Source: Magnolia sinica (lineage: Eukaryota > Streptophyta > Magnoliopsida > Magnoliales > Magnoliaceae). Taken from it: a DNA stretch of 64,000 nt. The notes under the pieces are model-generated. The model did no database searches, was not told the origin of the DNA, and saw only the letters and a list, made by a program, of their open reading frames with translations. Of the stretch, positions 1 to 11,028 are shown piece by piece. How positions within the stretch are numbered: the stretch's first letter is position 1; each line of letters starts with the position of its first letter. The stretch lies in the NCBI RefSeq assembly GCF_029962835.1, contig NC_080582.1, positions 26,542,993-26,606,992 on the forward strand, in the 5' to 3' direction. Made by a program: the position numbers and the translations under genes.

Positions 1-284
1 AGGGCCTCCACCATGGATTGGTGGGCCTTACATGCTTCCATGCATGTAGAAGAAAGAAGTGAAGAAAGGGAAGAAGAAGAAGAGATGAAGAATGTTGATG
101 AAACACCCACCTTAAAGCTTATCCTCCTTCTTCCACACTTGGGTTCTATAGCTCCAATGATGAAGTTTTAATAGTTGGGATGGGTTTTTAAGGGTTAGAT
201 TGGGAGAGATCTAGCTTGGAAGGGGCTGGAGAATTTGGAAAATTTTGGAGGAATGTTGCTAGCTAGAAATGAGGAGGGAGAGAT

Positions 285-335
<51 letters not shown>

Positions 336-797
336 ATGATGGGTTTGTAAGTAGGGAGGAGTTTACAAAGTTTTAGGTTAGACTACGCCTCTTGGTGGTG
401 TTTGTGGTTGGTGGTGTTAATTATGGATCTTTGTGTAGTGTGTGAGTAGTGTACCTTGGAACTTGTGCCAAGGGAGATGGTGGACCACATGCATTCCACC
501 TAAGTGGGCCACATGATCAATGGTCATATAATGAAATGTACACAACTTTTGATCTACATATCGAATTTATGCGCGAGACGCGGCGTTGGAATCGCATCAA
601 CAATGCGGTTGCAATGACATAGGTCTTGGGTCAATCTGAGTCAGGTCTACATGTCCGAACTCAAGGATGACCGTAAACACTATCCTAGGGTCGCAGGTCA
701 TTGAAATTTTACCGGTAGGACCGCGGGACCAAAATAAACGAGATGCATACTCACACACACATACATGCACACATGCGAGCTTGAGTTGGGTCTCACA
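1..797 (-). repeat. 3' LTR of element A, inner end only
   Basis: This stretch aligns end to end with 9590-10380, including the GA tract and the CACACA-rich end. On the minus strand the LTR starts TGTGAGACCC at position 797, directly after a purine-rich tract. About 3.6 kb of this LTR lies beyond the window. Confidence 0.88.
290..334. repeat. (GA)n microsatellite in LTR A
   Basis: This is an uninterrupted GA run of about 45 bp, read as (TC)n in the element's sense direction. It lies about 460 bp inside the LTR start. The equivalent tract in the other LTR of the same element is 73 bp, so the repeat has changed length since insertion. Confidence 0.95.
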
Positions 798-810
798 ATC
801 CTCCCCACCA
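798..810 (-). other. Polypurine tract of element A
   Basis: On the minus strand this reads TGGTGGGGAGGAT and abuts the TG that starts the 3' LTR. That is the expected place for the plus-strand priming site of an LTR retrotransposon. Element B has a near-identical tract at 50239-50250. Confidence 0.75.
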
Positions 811-924
811 ATAAAGAAATTTTATCTTCGAAATTGATAAAACTGAAACAACAACATGCATAAACATTATCACATATATCTCAATCATCAATTACAAGAG
901 AAAGCAATCAAGTAATATAAGCAA

Positions 925-2230
925 TCAATCATCGAATAAATGGGAATAACGCTCTCTAATCTCGGCCTCGCATTCCCAAGACGCCTCGGCCTCTGAATGA
1001 TGACCCCATTGAACCTTCACCAAGGGAAAGACCTTGGTCCTGAGGACCTGCTCCTTCCAATCAAGAATACGAATTGGCTGCTTAATGTAGGAAGCATCCT
1101 CACGGACCTCAAGTGTTTGCCAATCAATCACAGGAATAGTGTCCGACCCACACTTTCACAACATAGAAACATGGAACACGTCGTGGATCGCGGACAACTC
1201 AGGAGGTAAGGCAAGCTTATAGGCCACAACGCCTACGCGCTCAGTAATCTCAAAAGGTCCAATAAATCTCGAGGCGAGCTTGCCCTTCACACCAAAGCGA
1301 ACCACGCCCTTCATTGGCGAGACCTTGAGATATACCATGTCCCTAACTGCGAACTCGAAGGGTCGACGCCGACGATCAGCAAAACTCTTCTACCAGCTCT
1401 GAGCTATGCGCATCCTTTGCCCGATAACATCAGTAGCTTCTGACGTTTGCTGCACAAGCTCATGACCTAAGAGACGACACTCTCCTACCTCGGTCCAACA
1501 ACTACGAGATGTACACGGTCTACCATAAAGTGCCTTAAAAGGAGTCATGCCGATAGTCGCCTGATAGCTATTATTGTACGTGAACTCGGCGAGGCTCATA
1601 TGATCATCCCAACTGCCCGCAAAGTCAATCACACAAGCCCTAAGTATATCCTCAAGGATCTAGTTGACCCTTTCGGTCTGCCCATCCGTCTACGGATGAT
1701 AAGCAATACTGAGATGCCAAGTGACCCCCAATGCCTACTGAAAACTCCAAAATTGAGACGTAAATCTGGAGTCTCAGTCTGAAACAATCGAAACTGGGAC
1801 ATCATGCAGTCTCACAATCTCTTCAATAAATATCCTCACCAACCGGTCCATAGACCAGGAAGCACGCACTGGAATGAAATGAACTGACTTCGTCAGACGA
1901 TTGACGATAACCTAGATAGTATCATGACCGCGCTGAGTCCTTGGAAACCCTGCAATGAAGTTCATCGATACGTGCTCCTAGTTCCACTCTGGAACGCTCA
2001 ATGGCTACAAGGGACCAGGGGGTCTTTGGTGATCGGCCTTGACATACTGGCATGTGTCACACTCGGTCATAAAACCAGTAATTTGGCGCTTCATCCCATG
2101 CCAAAAATACTGCCTCCTCATACTCGATACGTCTTCGTGAAGCCCGGGTGAATAGTAAGTCTCGATCGGTGTGCCTCGGTCATCAGATAACGACGTAACT
2201 CTGGCATGTCCGCGACACACAATCGGCCTC
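925..2230 (-). pseudogene. Element A integrase with C-terminal chromodomain, broken
   Basis: Reading down the minus strand, a zinc-binding segment (RRQYFWHGMK, then CDTCQYVKADHQRP) is followed by the integrase core, the GPFEI segment, and a chromodomain ending in VPLVKVQWGHH-type residues with EASWECE. Integrase joins the cDNA to host DNA, and chromovirus chromodomains bias insertion toward heterochromatin. The first core acidic residue sits in SMNFI, where relatives have an Asp, so it is Asn here. The second Asp and the Glu (GQTERVN) remain. Several in-frame stops interrupt the frame. Some, such as the one after VSD, are most simply explained as CGA to TGA. The frame ends at 925 with a stop after the chromodomain. 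Confidence 0.85.
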
Positions 2231-2234
2231 TGAA

Positions 2235-2915
2235 GCGTAATCCACTATCGAAACCAATCTTTCAGTCTGATTGCTCCATGGATGCGGCCTCTGCTCGGTA
2301 CTCCTGAAGTGACTCCTCCGTCTGCTGAGCCTCGATCACCCTTGCCACCAAAGAGAATTGAATTGACAAGCTCGAAAGATGAACAATGGAAGGCTGCAGA
2401 CCGAACTCAAAGTCATACTCTGAAACATCCTCGAGCATCTTCCACTGACGCACCATCATCTGTGCCACTAGGCCTCATGGTTGATGGTTGAGTGCATCCG
2501 CCACCATGTTTGCCTTGCCCGGGTGGTAATGAAAGTCAAAATCATAGTCCTTTAACAGCTCCATCTATCGCCTCTAACGTAAGTTCAACTCGGACTGCGA
2601 AAATAGATACTTTAAGCTATTATGGTCTGAGAAGAGCTTGAACCTGACCCCATATAGATAATGCCTCCACACCTCCAGTGTGAAGATAACTGCTGTAAGC
2701 TCCAAATCATGAGTGGGGTAGTTCAGCTCATGGACCTTGAGCTAGCATAAGGCATACGCCACTAGTTTTCCGTGTTGCATCAGTACAACACATAAGCCAA
2801 CTCTAGAGGCATCGGTGAAAACAACAAAACCCTCACTCCCATCAGGAAGAGTGAGAACAGGAGCGGACGTGAGGCGATCCTTCAACTCTGTGAATGCCTC
2901 ATCGTAGGAGTTACT
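2235..2915 (-). pseudogene. Element A RNase H domain, broken
   Basis: This carries the gypsy RNase H signature: VFTDASRVG, then [21 protein letters not shown] and [10 protein letters not shown]. RNase H degrades the RNA strand of the RNA/DNA hybrid during reverse transcription. In-frame stops occur after the DAS block and near the YDFDL-like segment. The following linker toward integrase is only weakly recognisable. Confidence 0.82.
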
Positions 2916-3770
2916 CTAGACGAACTCGACGCACTTCCGCGTCAACTGGGTCAGCGGTGCTGTAATACGGGAGAAACCCTCGATAAACCGTCGATAATAC
3001 CCCGTTAGACCAAGGAAGCTATGAATCTCGGACGCGTTCGTGGGCTGGCCCCACTGACGTACTGCATCAACCTTCGAGGGGTCCACGTCGACACCCTCCC
3101 TCGTCACCACATGACCGAGGAACTTCATCTCCTTCTGCCAAAGCTCGTACTTCTCCAGCTTCGCATACAGCTAGTGGGCATGGAGGGTCTCCAGCACAAT
3201 CTGCAGGTGCTCCACATGGTCCTCTCGGGTCCTCGAATACACAAGAATATCATCAATGAATACCACCACGAACTGATCGAGGAACAACTGGAAAACCTCG
3301 TTCATCAACTGCATGAATACGATGGGCGCATTGGTCAGTCCAAACGACATGACCAAGAACTTGAAGTGACCATAGCGAGTCTGGAAAGCCGTCTTCAGAA
3401 TGTCCTCCTCTCAGACCCAAATCTGATGGTAACCAGAATGTAAGTCTATCTTGGAAAAATACTGTGCACCCTGCAACTGGTCAAACAGATCATCAATATG
3501 GGAAAGCAGGTATCGGTTCTTGATGGTGACTCTGTTGAGCTCGCGATAGTCCACATAGAGCCGTAACGAACCATCCTTCTTCTTCACAAACAATACTGGG
3601 GCTCCCTAAGGGGAACTGCTGGGATGAATGAAACCTAACTCCAAGAGCTCATCCAACTACTCCTGCAGTTCCTTCAACTTCAACGGTGCCATCCGGTAGG
3701 GGGCCTTCGAGATAGGCGCGGTACCGGGTACCAAATCAATCTGGAACTCTACTTGCCGACGCGGTGGTAA
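2916..3770 (-). pseudogene. Element A reverse transcriptase domain, broken
   Basis: Motifs in order are the LVPGTAPISKAPYRMAP entry, [49 protein letters not shown], and the catalytic FIDD at 3260-3249 followed by ILVYSRT. The thumb and connection read FLGHVVTREGV and FLGLTGYYRRFI. FIDD is intact, unlike elements B and C. At least four stops interrupt the frame. One at 3411-3413 is a TGA where relatives have an Arg. Those at 3606-3608 and 3657-3659 are TAG where relatives have Trp and Gln. All three fit deamination of methylated C. Confidence 0.88.
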
Positions 3771-4300
3771 ATTCACGATCTCTTTAAACACATCTGAGTA
3801 CTCACAAACAACTGACAGCTGCTCAAAACTCTTTGCCATAAAATCCTCAATGACTGAAGCCAAGAAACTAGATAACGGCTCTCCTCTGGGCTCGACGATG
3901 AACTGGAATACTGGTAAGCCTAGGATATGAAACGTGACTGTCCTCACGACACAGTCTAAGATGACACCATACTTCGTAAGCCAGTCCATACTCAGAATAA
4001 CATCAAAGCCCGACATCGGCATCATGAACAGATCGGTAGGAAGGAACATCTCGCCCACTAACACCGGGCAAGAAGGGCAGCGACGGGTTAACACAACAGA
4101 CTTCCCCATGGGAGTTGAGACTGCAAAGGCCTAAGACACGGACTTCGACGGAATACCAGTCAATTGGCAAAACTGCTCGACGACAAAAGAATGGGAAGCA
4201 CCAGAATCAAACAAAACATGAGCAACATAAGAAGAAACAAGAAGAATACCCTCAACGACTCCACCGATCGATGACTGCTGGTCCTAGCCTGGCGCCTACT
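3771..4300 (-). pseudogene. Element A retroviral-type aspartic protease and linker, broken
   Basis: The active-site triplet DSG is encoded at 4208-4200 in the context VLFDSGASHSF, the gypsy pepsin-like protease motif. Downstream are LPMSGFDVILSMDWL-type residues and the linker that runs into reverse transcriptase. The enzyme would cleave the gag-pol polyprotein. A stop between the DSG block and the STPMGKSV block breaks the frame. Confidence 0.78.
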
Positions 4301-4559
4301 GCACAGAATAAAAGCGGCCCTGAGCTGGTAGGGGAAGCAACCTGGAAGACTGAGAGTCCTGAGTCTGTGCCTGCTGGGCTGCTATACATACTGGTCCTAA
4401 GGGCCGGACATACGGATATCCCCTCTACGGCTGCTGCTGTCTCTACTGTTGCTGCCTCTGCTACTGCTGTCTTTGCTGAGGAGGTCTGCCTGGCTGCCTC
4501 TATTATTGAGGAGGAGCCCTAGGAGTGGCGGGTGGAAGCTGTGCTCTTTGCTACTACTA

Positions 4560-5779
4560 AGGAGGATGAGGAGGAGCCAACTGCGGTGGCCTCTGTTACT
4601 GAATAGGGAAAGGGCACTCACGCCTCCGATGCCCGGCCTGTCCACAACCGAAGTAAACACCGAAAATGGGCCAGAAGATAAAGTGGCTGGCGGTGCTGAT
4701 AATGATGAAGCTATTGACTGAGCCGCAGGCTGCTGAAACCCTGATCTGCCCCTTCGTCTTTGCTGACGATGCTGCCTGGAACTGCCGGTTGGTGCCCTCC
4801 TATTTTGGTCTCCACCGGAACTCTGCTCTCTTGACCTTTGGGTTATAGCCTAGTCCTCCTCATAAACTAGTGCCCGATGAAAGACCTGGTCGAATGTCTC
4901 TAAATAATGCCCTACCACATGGCTGCGAAAGGCAGGACGCAAACCAGTCACAAAACGATGGACCCTCATCTTCTCATCGCTCGTGAGATGAGGAGTAAAT
5001 CTAGACAAGGCCAAGAAATGAGCCTCATACTAAGATACGGTCAAATCTCCCTAAACTAGGGTCTCAAACTCGATAACCCACTGGATCTAAACGTGCTCGA
5101 GGAAGAATTTCTGGTCGAAACAGACTACGAACTCCTCTCATGTCCAAACCAACTGAGGCCCAACCATCCTAGATACGGATGACCACCAGTGACGGGCCTC
5201 ACCCTGAAGAAGATAGGTTGCAAAGGATACTCTCTGATCCGCAGGATATTGAATAGTGTCAAAAATCTTCACAACCTCAGTGCACCAAGCCTCGACAGCA
5301 GAAGGGTCAGGATCACCACTAAACCTCGAGGGATCATGCTGCCGGAACTCTCGAGCTATCGCACTAGCACGCGGTAGGTCAGAATGCACAGAAACCTCAG
5401 CGGTAGCAGGCTGACGGGTTTGCAACACAGTGGCAACAAGCTGCATCAGCTGGTGAAAATGCTCGACTCCTATAGGTACTGTCGGAAAAGCAGGGGCAGC
5501 ACTCGCCTCAGGTGGAGGCACGGGTGCGGCCGACGGGGTAGGAGCCTCAGTAACTAGAATAGTAGACTGAGGAGGGGGGATCGGTGGAGGAACTGGAGCT
5601 ACTAAAGGAGCTGACACTACAGGCTCGACTGGAGGAACAGGATGGATCGGGACCTCTGGAATTGGATCCTCAATAATAGGAGCAGGATGTGCTCAAGTAG
5701 GGCAGGTATCTCGGGTGCCTCGTTCACGGGCACCATGACCATGGGTGCCGCGACCTTGGGTGCCACGCCTAGGTGGCAT
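4560..5779 (-). pseudogene. Element A gag (capsid-nucleocapsid), broken
   Basis: The likely start is the ATG at 5779 (MPPRRG). A proline-rich N-terminal region with PPIPPP runs follows, then the capsid-like retrotransposon gag segment (FSGDPDPSAVEAW, AEARHWW-like). At 4661-4617 is a zinc-knuckle relic, YFGCGQAGHRRREC. It keeps the second Cys, the His and the last Cys, but the first Cys is Tyr. Gag would package the RNA. Stops occur within the capsid portion. Confidence 0.8.
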
Positions 5780-5924
5780 TGTCTACAAAACAACAAAGAC
5801 ACGAAGAATTAGGACAATTACAGGCTTAATACAGAGCGAAAGGAAAGGTCTCGGGACACTACTTGTCCTATGCTCTGAGCAAACATGCAATGTCATCTCG
5901 AATTATTCCAGAATTACTTGCTAT

Positions 5925-5936
5925 GCTCTGATACCA
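5925..5936 (-). other. Primer binding site of element A (initiator tRNA-Met type)
   Basis: The minus strand reads TGGTATCAGAGC, complementary to the 3' end of plant initiator tRNA-Met. It lies five bases inside the 5' LTR end, the standard priming site for minus-strand DNA synthesis. Confidence 0.9.
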
Positions 5937-5941
5937 ACTCT

Positions 5942-8900
5942 TGTAACACCCCAAACTCGGTAACCGGACACAGAAGGAACCCGATGGCCAGTTCTGGCTG
6001 TAACAGCCTCCATAGTACCCCATTCTCTGCTCATGAGGCAGGTTCCGATCCTGGGATCCTATAAGGAGGATTTTCATAATAGTATAATCATTTTTGATGC
6101 AAGCATACCTAAATTCATAACAAATACATCTGAAAATAACAAAGGATACACATCACAAAATCCACTAAGAATTTGAACCTTTACAAGCTTACATCAGGTC
6201 CAAAAGGATATACATAAGGTAATTAGAAAAGAAAGAAATCAGCAACACTTGAGTCCTCAAGCTCAACTCTACTCCATGCTCTGTTGCTACGACGCCTGCC
6301 TAGGGTCTCCTGCACGCATCAATCGTGCATGAGCTTATAGAAGCTTAGAGGGTGGTGTAAGTGTGTGACAAAGGTGCAAAGAAGAATAACAGGAGGTACA
6401 GGGAAAGAAACATGCTCAAGAGAATATCACTAGCCTTACCAAGGCATATCATGAATATAATGCAATGAGTATTAGATGCCATACCAAGACAATGCATGAA
6501 GGGGCTTACACAGCCATGCTAATGCGATGCAAGTAATGCCAGTGCTCATATCCAAATCACATATCAAGTACATTTTCAATCATAAGGAAATCACCGGGGT
6601 CTATTACGTTGCTGAATGACTGTCGCTCTACAGACCCCGCATAATCAAACAAACATAACAGACCTCACTACCCGCCTTTGGATAGCCAATTACCAACAAG
6701 GCCTGAAGGTAGCAGACCCATTTACGAGTTGGTCAGACTCAGCCTAGCAACGCCTCCTCACACCAGGCAGGTAAGGCCACTCCCCTATCCAATCGACTAC
6801 ATGATAGTGGGAGTCGCGGGCTAATGGTATAAGGCCCTCGTGTGATCATAGTTTCTACTTAGTCACGATGTTAGAACAGATCCTTAGTACCATGAAAGTT
6901 TTGGAAATTTCACCCATGGGCATCCTATGCACCTGGTATGCTCAAGTAATATTTTCGGTGTCCACACATACGGCCATCTACGAATGTCCTTGTGAAGGCA
7001 AGGCCCTGATAAAGCAAGGGTGGTATCATCATGAAATGTGATGTCAATGCATGAGTCACACATACAGATCATGCGCAAGCTTTAGGCACTCAATGTACAC
7101 AAGGGGAGAAACTCCGTCCCTCAATGACCACCATACAATGCAATTAATTCGTACAGATAATGCATATGGGTCACAATGATATAAGTGTGCTACCTGTAAA
7201 ATGTATTCCTCCTCCCAAGGAGGGACAAGGACAAGATCTATGGACAAGTACTCTAAGGAGAAATGAAGTTCTCGTAGTGGGGGCCCAACAATTTGGGATG
7301 ACCCACAAGCTAAGGGAGACCTAAAACCTCAAGGAGGAAACGAGCCTAACAAGGTCCAAGGTGGGCCTTCAACCACCTATTAAGTCCTTATGGGCCTACC
7401 TTAGGGCCGCCAAGGAGGACGTCTAATTCAACTAGGTCCCAAAAAGGTAGCCTGCTACGTTTGTAAAGAAAAGTCCAAGGCCCAAATCAATCCATGGCCT
7501 AGTGGGCCATACACTAAGCCCAATACATAGGCAACCTGATGGGCCTTTAAGTAAGGTTAGGGCCCAACCATAAGGGTCATGGGTTCACTCATTGTGGTGG
7601 GCCTAATGGGCGGCCCATAATCCTAACATATGGAAAATCCTTATATTTAACACAAGTAAGTTGGGCCTCACTTCTCGGCCCAAGTATGGATTTATTATAG
7701 TGGGCAAGAAAGGGCCCAACTACTTGAGTATTTGGCTCATAAGACCCATCACAATGGCATGGTAAATATAGGACCCAAGGGTCTAATGGGCCTATCAAAA
7801 TTTTCAGCCCAACCAAGGCTATAAGGCCCACTAGCTAATTAACTAGAAGACTAGCCCAAGAAGAATCTAATTGGAATGGGCCTTTAATCATGTACTAATT
7901 AAGTCCAAAAATAAAATTAAAATGGTAAGATAACTGACTAATCCATCCTCAAATCTGGTGGGCCATGCTGCTCAAGAATAAACTCTTATGGGTAGTAATA
8001 TTAGGCCCATTACCAAATTCCAGCCCACCCATTTTCTTGGGTTGGTTGGAATCCAACAAAAAAAATTATTTTACAGTATATTTAATCCCTGATGGCTCAC
8101 ACACATCACTGTGGGTCTTACTAGATAAGAAAGAGGCTATACAACACTTACTTCAAGTAGGCCGTGTTGTTGGAATGCAGGCCCAGCAGCCCAAGGTAGG
8201 GGCGTCCCATGGTGGGAAATCCTACGGGCCTGGGTATTTGGCCCAAAACTGATCTTAATTGTAGGCCACACCACGGTCGGTACTGGAGTCTGATGGCCCT
8301 GAAAATTTGCAGGATGGTCCTTCCATAGGTGAGACACACCTCCACAAAATGTTATAATTTTTGGATAGCTATAACTATTTTAATTTATTTTTAGAAAATA
8401 GTCTGTCCAGAAAATTAGACTGACTTGAATGTCCCAATGTGGTGGGCCAGTCCGGCCCTTGCCACGGTGTGTATAGGGATCCATTGTCCTTGAAATTTGT
8501 TAGGTGGGTCTTACCATAAGTGCACTACATTCCTGTAAATTTTTATAATTTTTAGACACCCAAAAGTATTTTAACAAATTTCAGAATTCCAACTTGTTCA
8601 GGGTGGATTGTTGCTGGAATTGCATCTGTCCCTATGTTTGGGACCACATGGAGTGGGCCTGGACCCACCCAAACCCTTGGAAAATTAGGGAAAAAGGTGG
8701 CCCTACATCTGGAAAATAAGTGGGGTCCATTGGAGTGGCCCACTTCTTTCAAAAAGGCAGGTGAATATAGTGTTTTTCTCCATACTGCATTGCTGAACTG
8801 TCCAGAAATTTTTGGACAGTTAGCCATCTTTGGCCCAACCCATGGGCCTCAAACATGGGAGGTAGGGTATGGGCCCCATACCACATCAAAGTGGGGTCTA

Positions 8901-9873
8901 CACACTACAAAACTCCTAAAGAAATTTGGGATAAAAAGGCCTGCAAATAGGTCTAAACAGTAACTCAAAACACATGTTCCAACTGGGCATGAAATCTGGA
9001 CAGCAACATAGGCTGTCCATATTTCAGCCCTTGCAAATAAATCAAGAGCTTCATAGTCCTGATTCCTCATATGGGGTCCACCCTGATAGGTTTACAAAAT
9101 TTTAAACCCATCAGAGCTCTCAAGCCTCCATAAAAATTCATTTTAAAGGCCATCCAAACCATGCATGCATGATTGGACCTGGACGTCCAATCAAGGTGGG
9201 CTTGGACGTCCCATCTTGCTGGGGGCCTAGGATGTTGCTGACCTACTTTGGTGGGTCACACATCATCAAAAAATGTACAGAAGAAGATAAGGGAAAGGAA
9301 GGAGAGAAGAAACAAGATCGGTCATAAGTTGGAGGTTCCACCACTAATGGGCCACCCACACAAAAATCCACTCCATCACTATATCATACACTTATATGCA
9401 AGCCAAGATACATCAAAATAAGTTGCTTGATGGTAGTGATCCCTTCCCTACATGCATACAAAGGCATAGGTGGCCCATGTGATGTAAGAAATAAGAAGAA
9501 ATTATCATAGTGGGTCCATGGAAAATGGCCCACTATGGAATGGATTGTGAAGGATCTAGGCCCTTGGCCTTCATCCTAGGAGCCATGTAAGGCCTCCACC
9601 ATGGATTGGTGGGCCCTACGTGCTTCCATGCATGTAGAAGAAAGAAGAGAAGAAAGGGAAGAAGAAGAGATGAAAAATGTTGATGAAGCACCCACCTTAA
9701 AGCTTATCCTCCTTCTTTCACACTTGGGTTCTAAAACTCTAATGGTGAAGTTTTAATGGTTGGGATGAGTTTTTAAGGGTTAGATTGGGAGAGATCTAGC
9801 TTGGAAGGGGCTGGAGAATTTGGAGATTTTTGGAGGAAGGTTGCTAGCTAGAAATGAGAAGGAGGGAGAGATA

Positions 9874-9949
<76 letters not shown>

Positions 9950-10380
9950 ATGATGGGTTTGTAAGAGAATCCATCATTACCATAGGGAGGAGTTTACAAA
10001 GTTGTAGGTTAGACTAGGCCTCTTGGTGGTGTTAGTTATGGATCTTTGTGTAGTGTGTGGGTAGTATACCTTGGAACTTGTGCCAAGGGAGATGGTGGTC
10101 CACATGCATTCCACCTAAGTGGGCCACATGATCAATGCTCATATAATGAAATATACACAACTTTTGATCTACATATCGGATTTATGCGCGAGATGCGGCG
10201 TTGGAACCGCGCCGATGATGCGGTTGAAATGGCATAGGTCTCGGGTCAACCTGAGTCGGGTCTACTTGACCGAACTTAAGGATGACCGCAAACACTATCC
10301 GAGAGTCGCGGGATCAAAATAAACGAGATGCATACTCACACACACACACGCATACATACGAACTCAAGTCAGGTCTCACA
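5942..10380 (-). repeat. 5' LTR of element A (4,439 bp)
   Basis: The outer end at 10380 reads TGTGAGACC on the minus strand, and the inner end at 5942 reads GGGTGTTACA, giving TG...CA termini. The inner end abuts the primer binding site. The GA tract is at 9875-9947. The stretch 7260-8500 is rich in TGGGCC words. Near the inner end it keeps boxes shared by every LTR of this type in the window (GAATGGGGTACTA, AAGCTTAGAGGGTGG). Long open frames here, for example at 8634-8963, are chance products and match no protein I know. Confidence 0.88.
9875..9947. repeat. (GA)n microsatellite in 5' LTR A
   Basis: This is a 73-bp pure GA run, (TC)n in the sense of the element. It lies 433 bp from the LTR start and corresponds to the 45-bp tract at 290-334. 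Confidence 0.95.
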
Positions 10381-10385
10381 TCTAA

Positions 10386-11020
10386 TTTATCCTTCATCAT
10401 CTTACCACTATTCCATCTAAACATCTTTGTTTTAGGTACGCTCATCCAATGGACATGTTATTTCTTAAATATCCAACACTTTGTCCAATAAAATATGACT
10501 TGTTTTATAACTAATAAATTTTCACTTTCAATTTGAGTGGCATGCAGTGATCATATAAAACTCTAGAGGCACATTTTTATTTCTTCCACCCAACTAAAAT
10601 TCTATTGGCAAAATCCTTCTCGATATTTCTACTCTCGTGAATTATGGACCCAAGATATTGAAAGTGGTCAATTTGAGAAACTTGTTAGTTATCAATCTTA
10701 ATTAATTCGTTGTTTTCACTCATATTGTTAAGAAATTATAATCCATCAACTTTCTTTTAGTTTGATTGATTTTAATCCTTTCGATTCTAAAAGCACCCCT
10801 CCACCATAAACTTTGTAAGAGCCACTACTAGAGCTGTCAATGGGCTAGGCCTATGGATTTTGAATTGTTCAAGGTAGGCCTGACTGGGTTGGTTGTATTC
10901 AAAATTTTGATTTTGCTCAGCCCGAGCCGGCCCATTGACACCCCTAGTCACCACATAAACTTTGACGCTTTTGGGTGGATGTCTACTGTTTTCTTTCATG
11001 TTGGCTATTCCTAATGACTT
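10386..11020. other. Intergenic, AT-rich, no gene seen
   Basis: I see no coding segment or clear repeat boundary. The stretch 10820-10960 has short GGCCCA and GGGCT words of the kind found in nearby repeats. Confidence 0.5.
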
Positions 11021-11028
11021 TATAGGCA

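Larger units (their letters stand above)
1..10380 (-). mobile_element. Element A: Tekay/Del-like Ty3/gypsy chromovirus with 4.4-kb LTRs, partial
   Basis: On the minus strand the order is 5' LTR (10380-5942), primer binding site (5936-5925), gag, protease, reverse transcriptase, RNase H, integrase with chromodomain, polypurine tract, then the 3' LTR (797 downward), which runs off the window start. That order and the terminal chromodomain define a chromovirus. LTRs above 4 kb fit the Tekay/Del lineage. Bases 1-797 match 9590-10380 at roughly 94% identity over a 270-bp stretch compared by eye, so the copy is not recent. Many in-frame stops make it non-autonomous now. The right flank begins TCTAA. 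The left target duplication lies outside the window. Confidence 0.9.

Noticed and set aside
3021..3443. 140-residue plus-strand frame, also 52085-52618 and 52631-53038
   Set aside because: Shadows antisense to the reverse transcriptase and RNase H regions of elements A and B.
8634..8963. 109-residue frame in the LTR of element A
   Set aside because: Composition follows GGGCC-rich LTR sequence. No motif and no initiation context of note.
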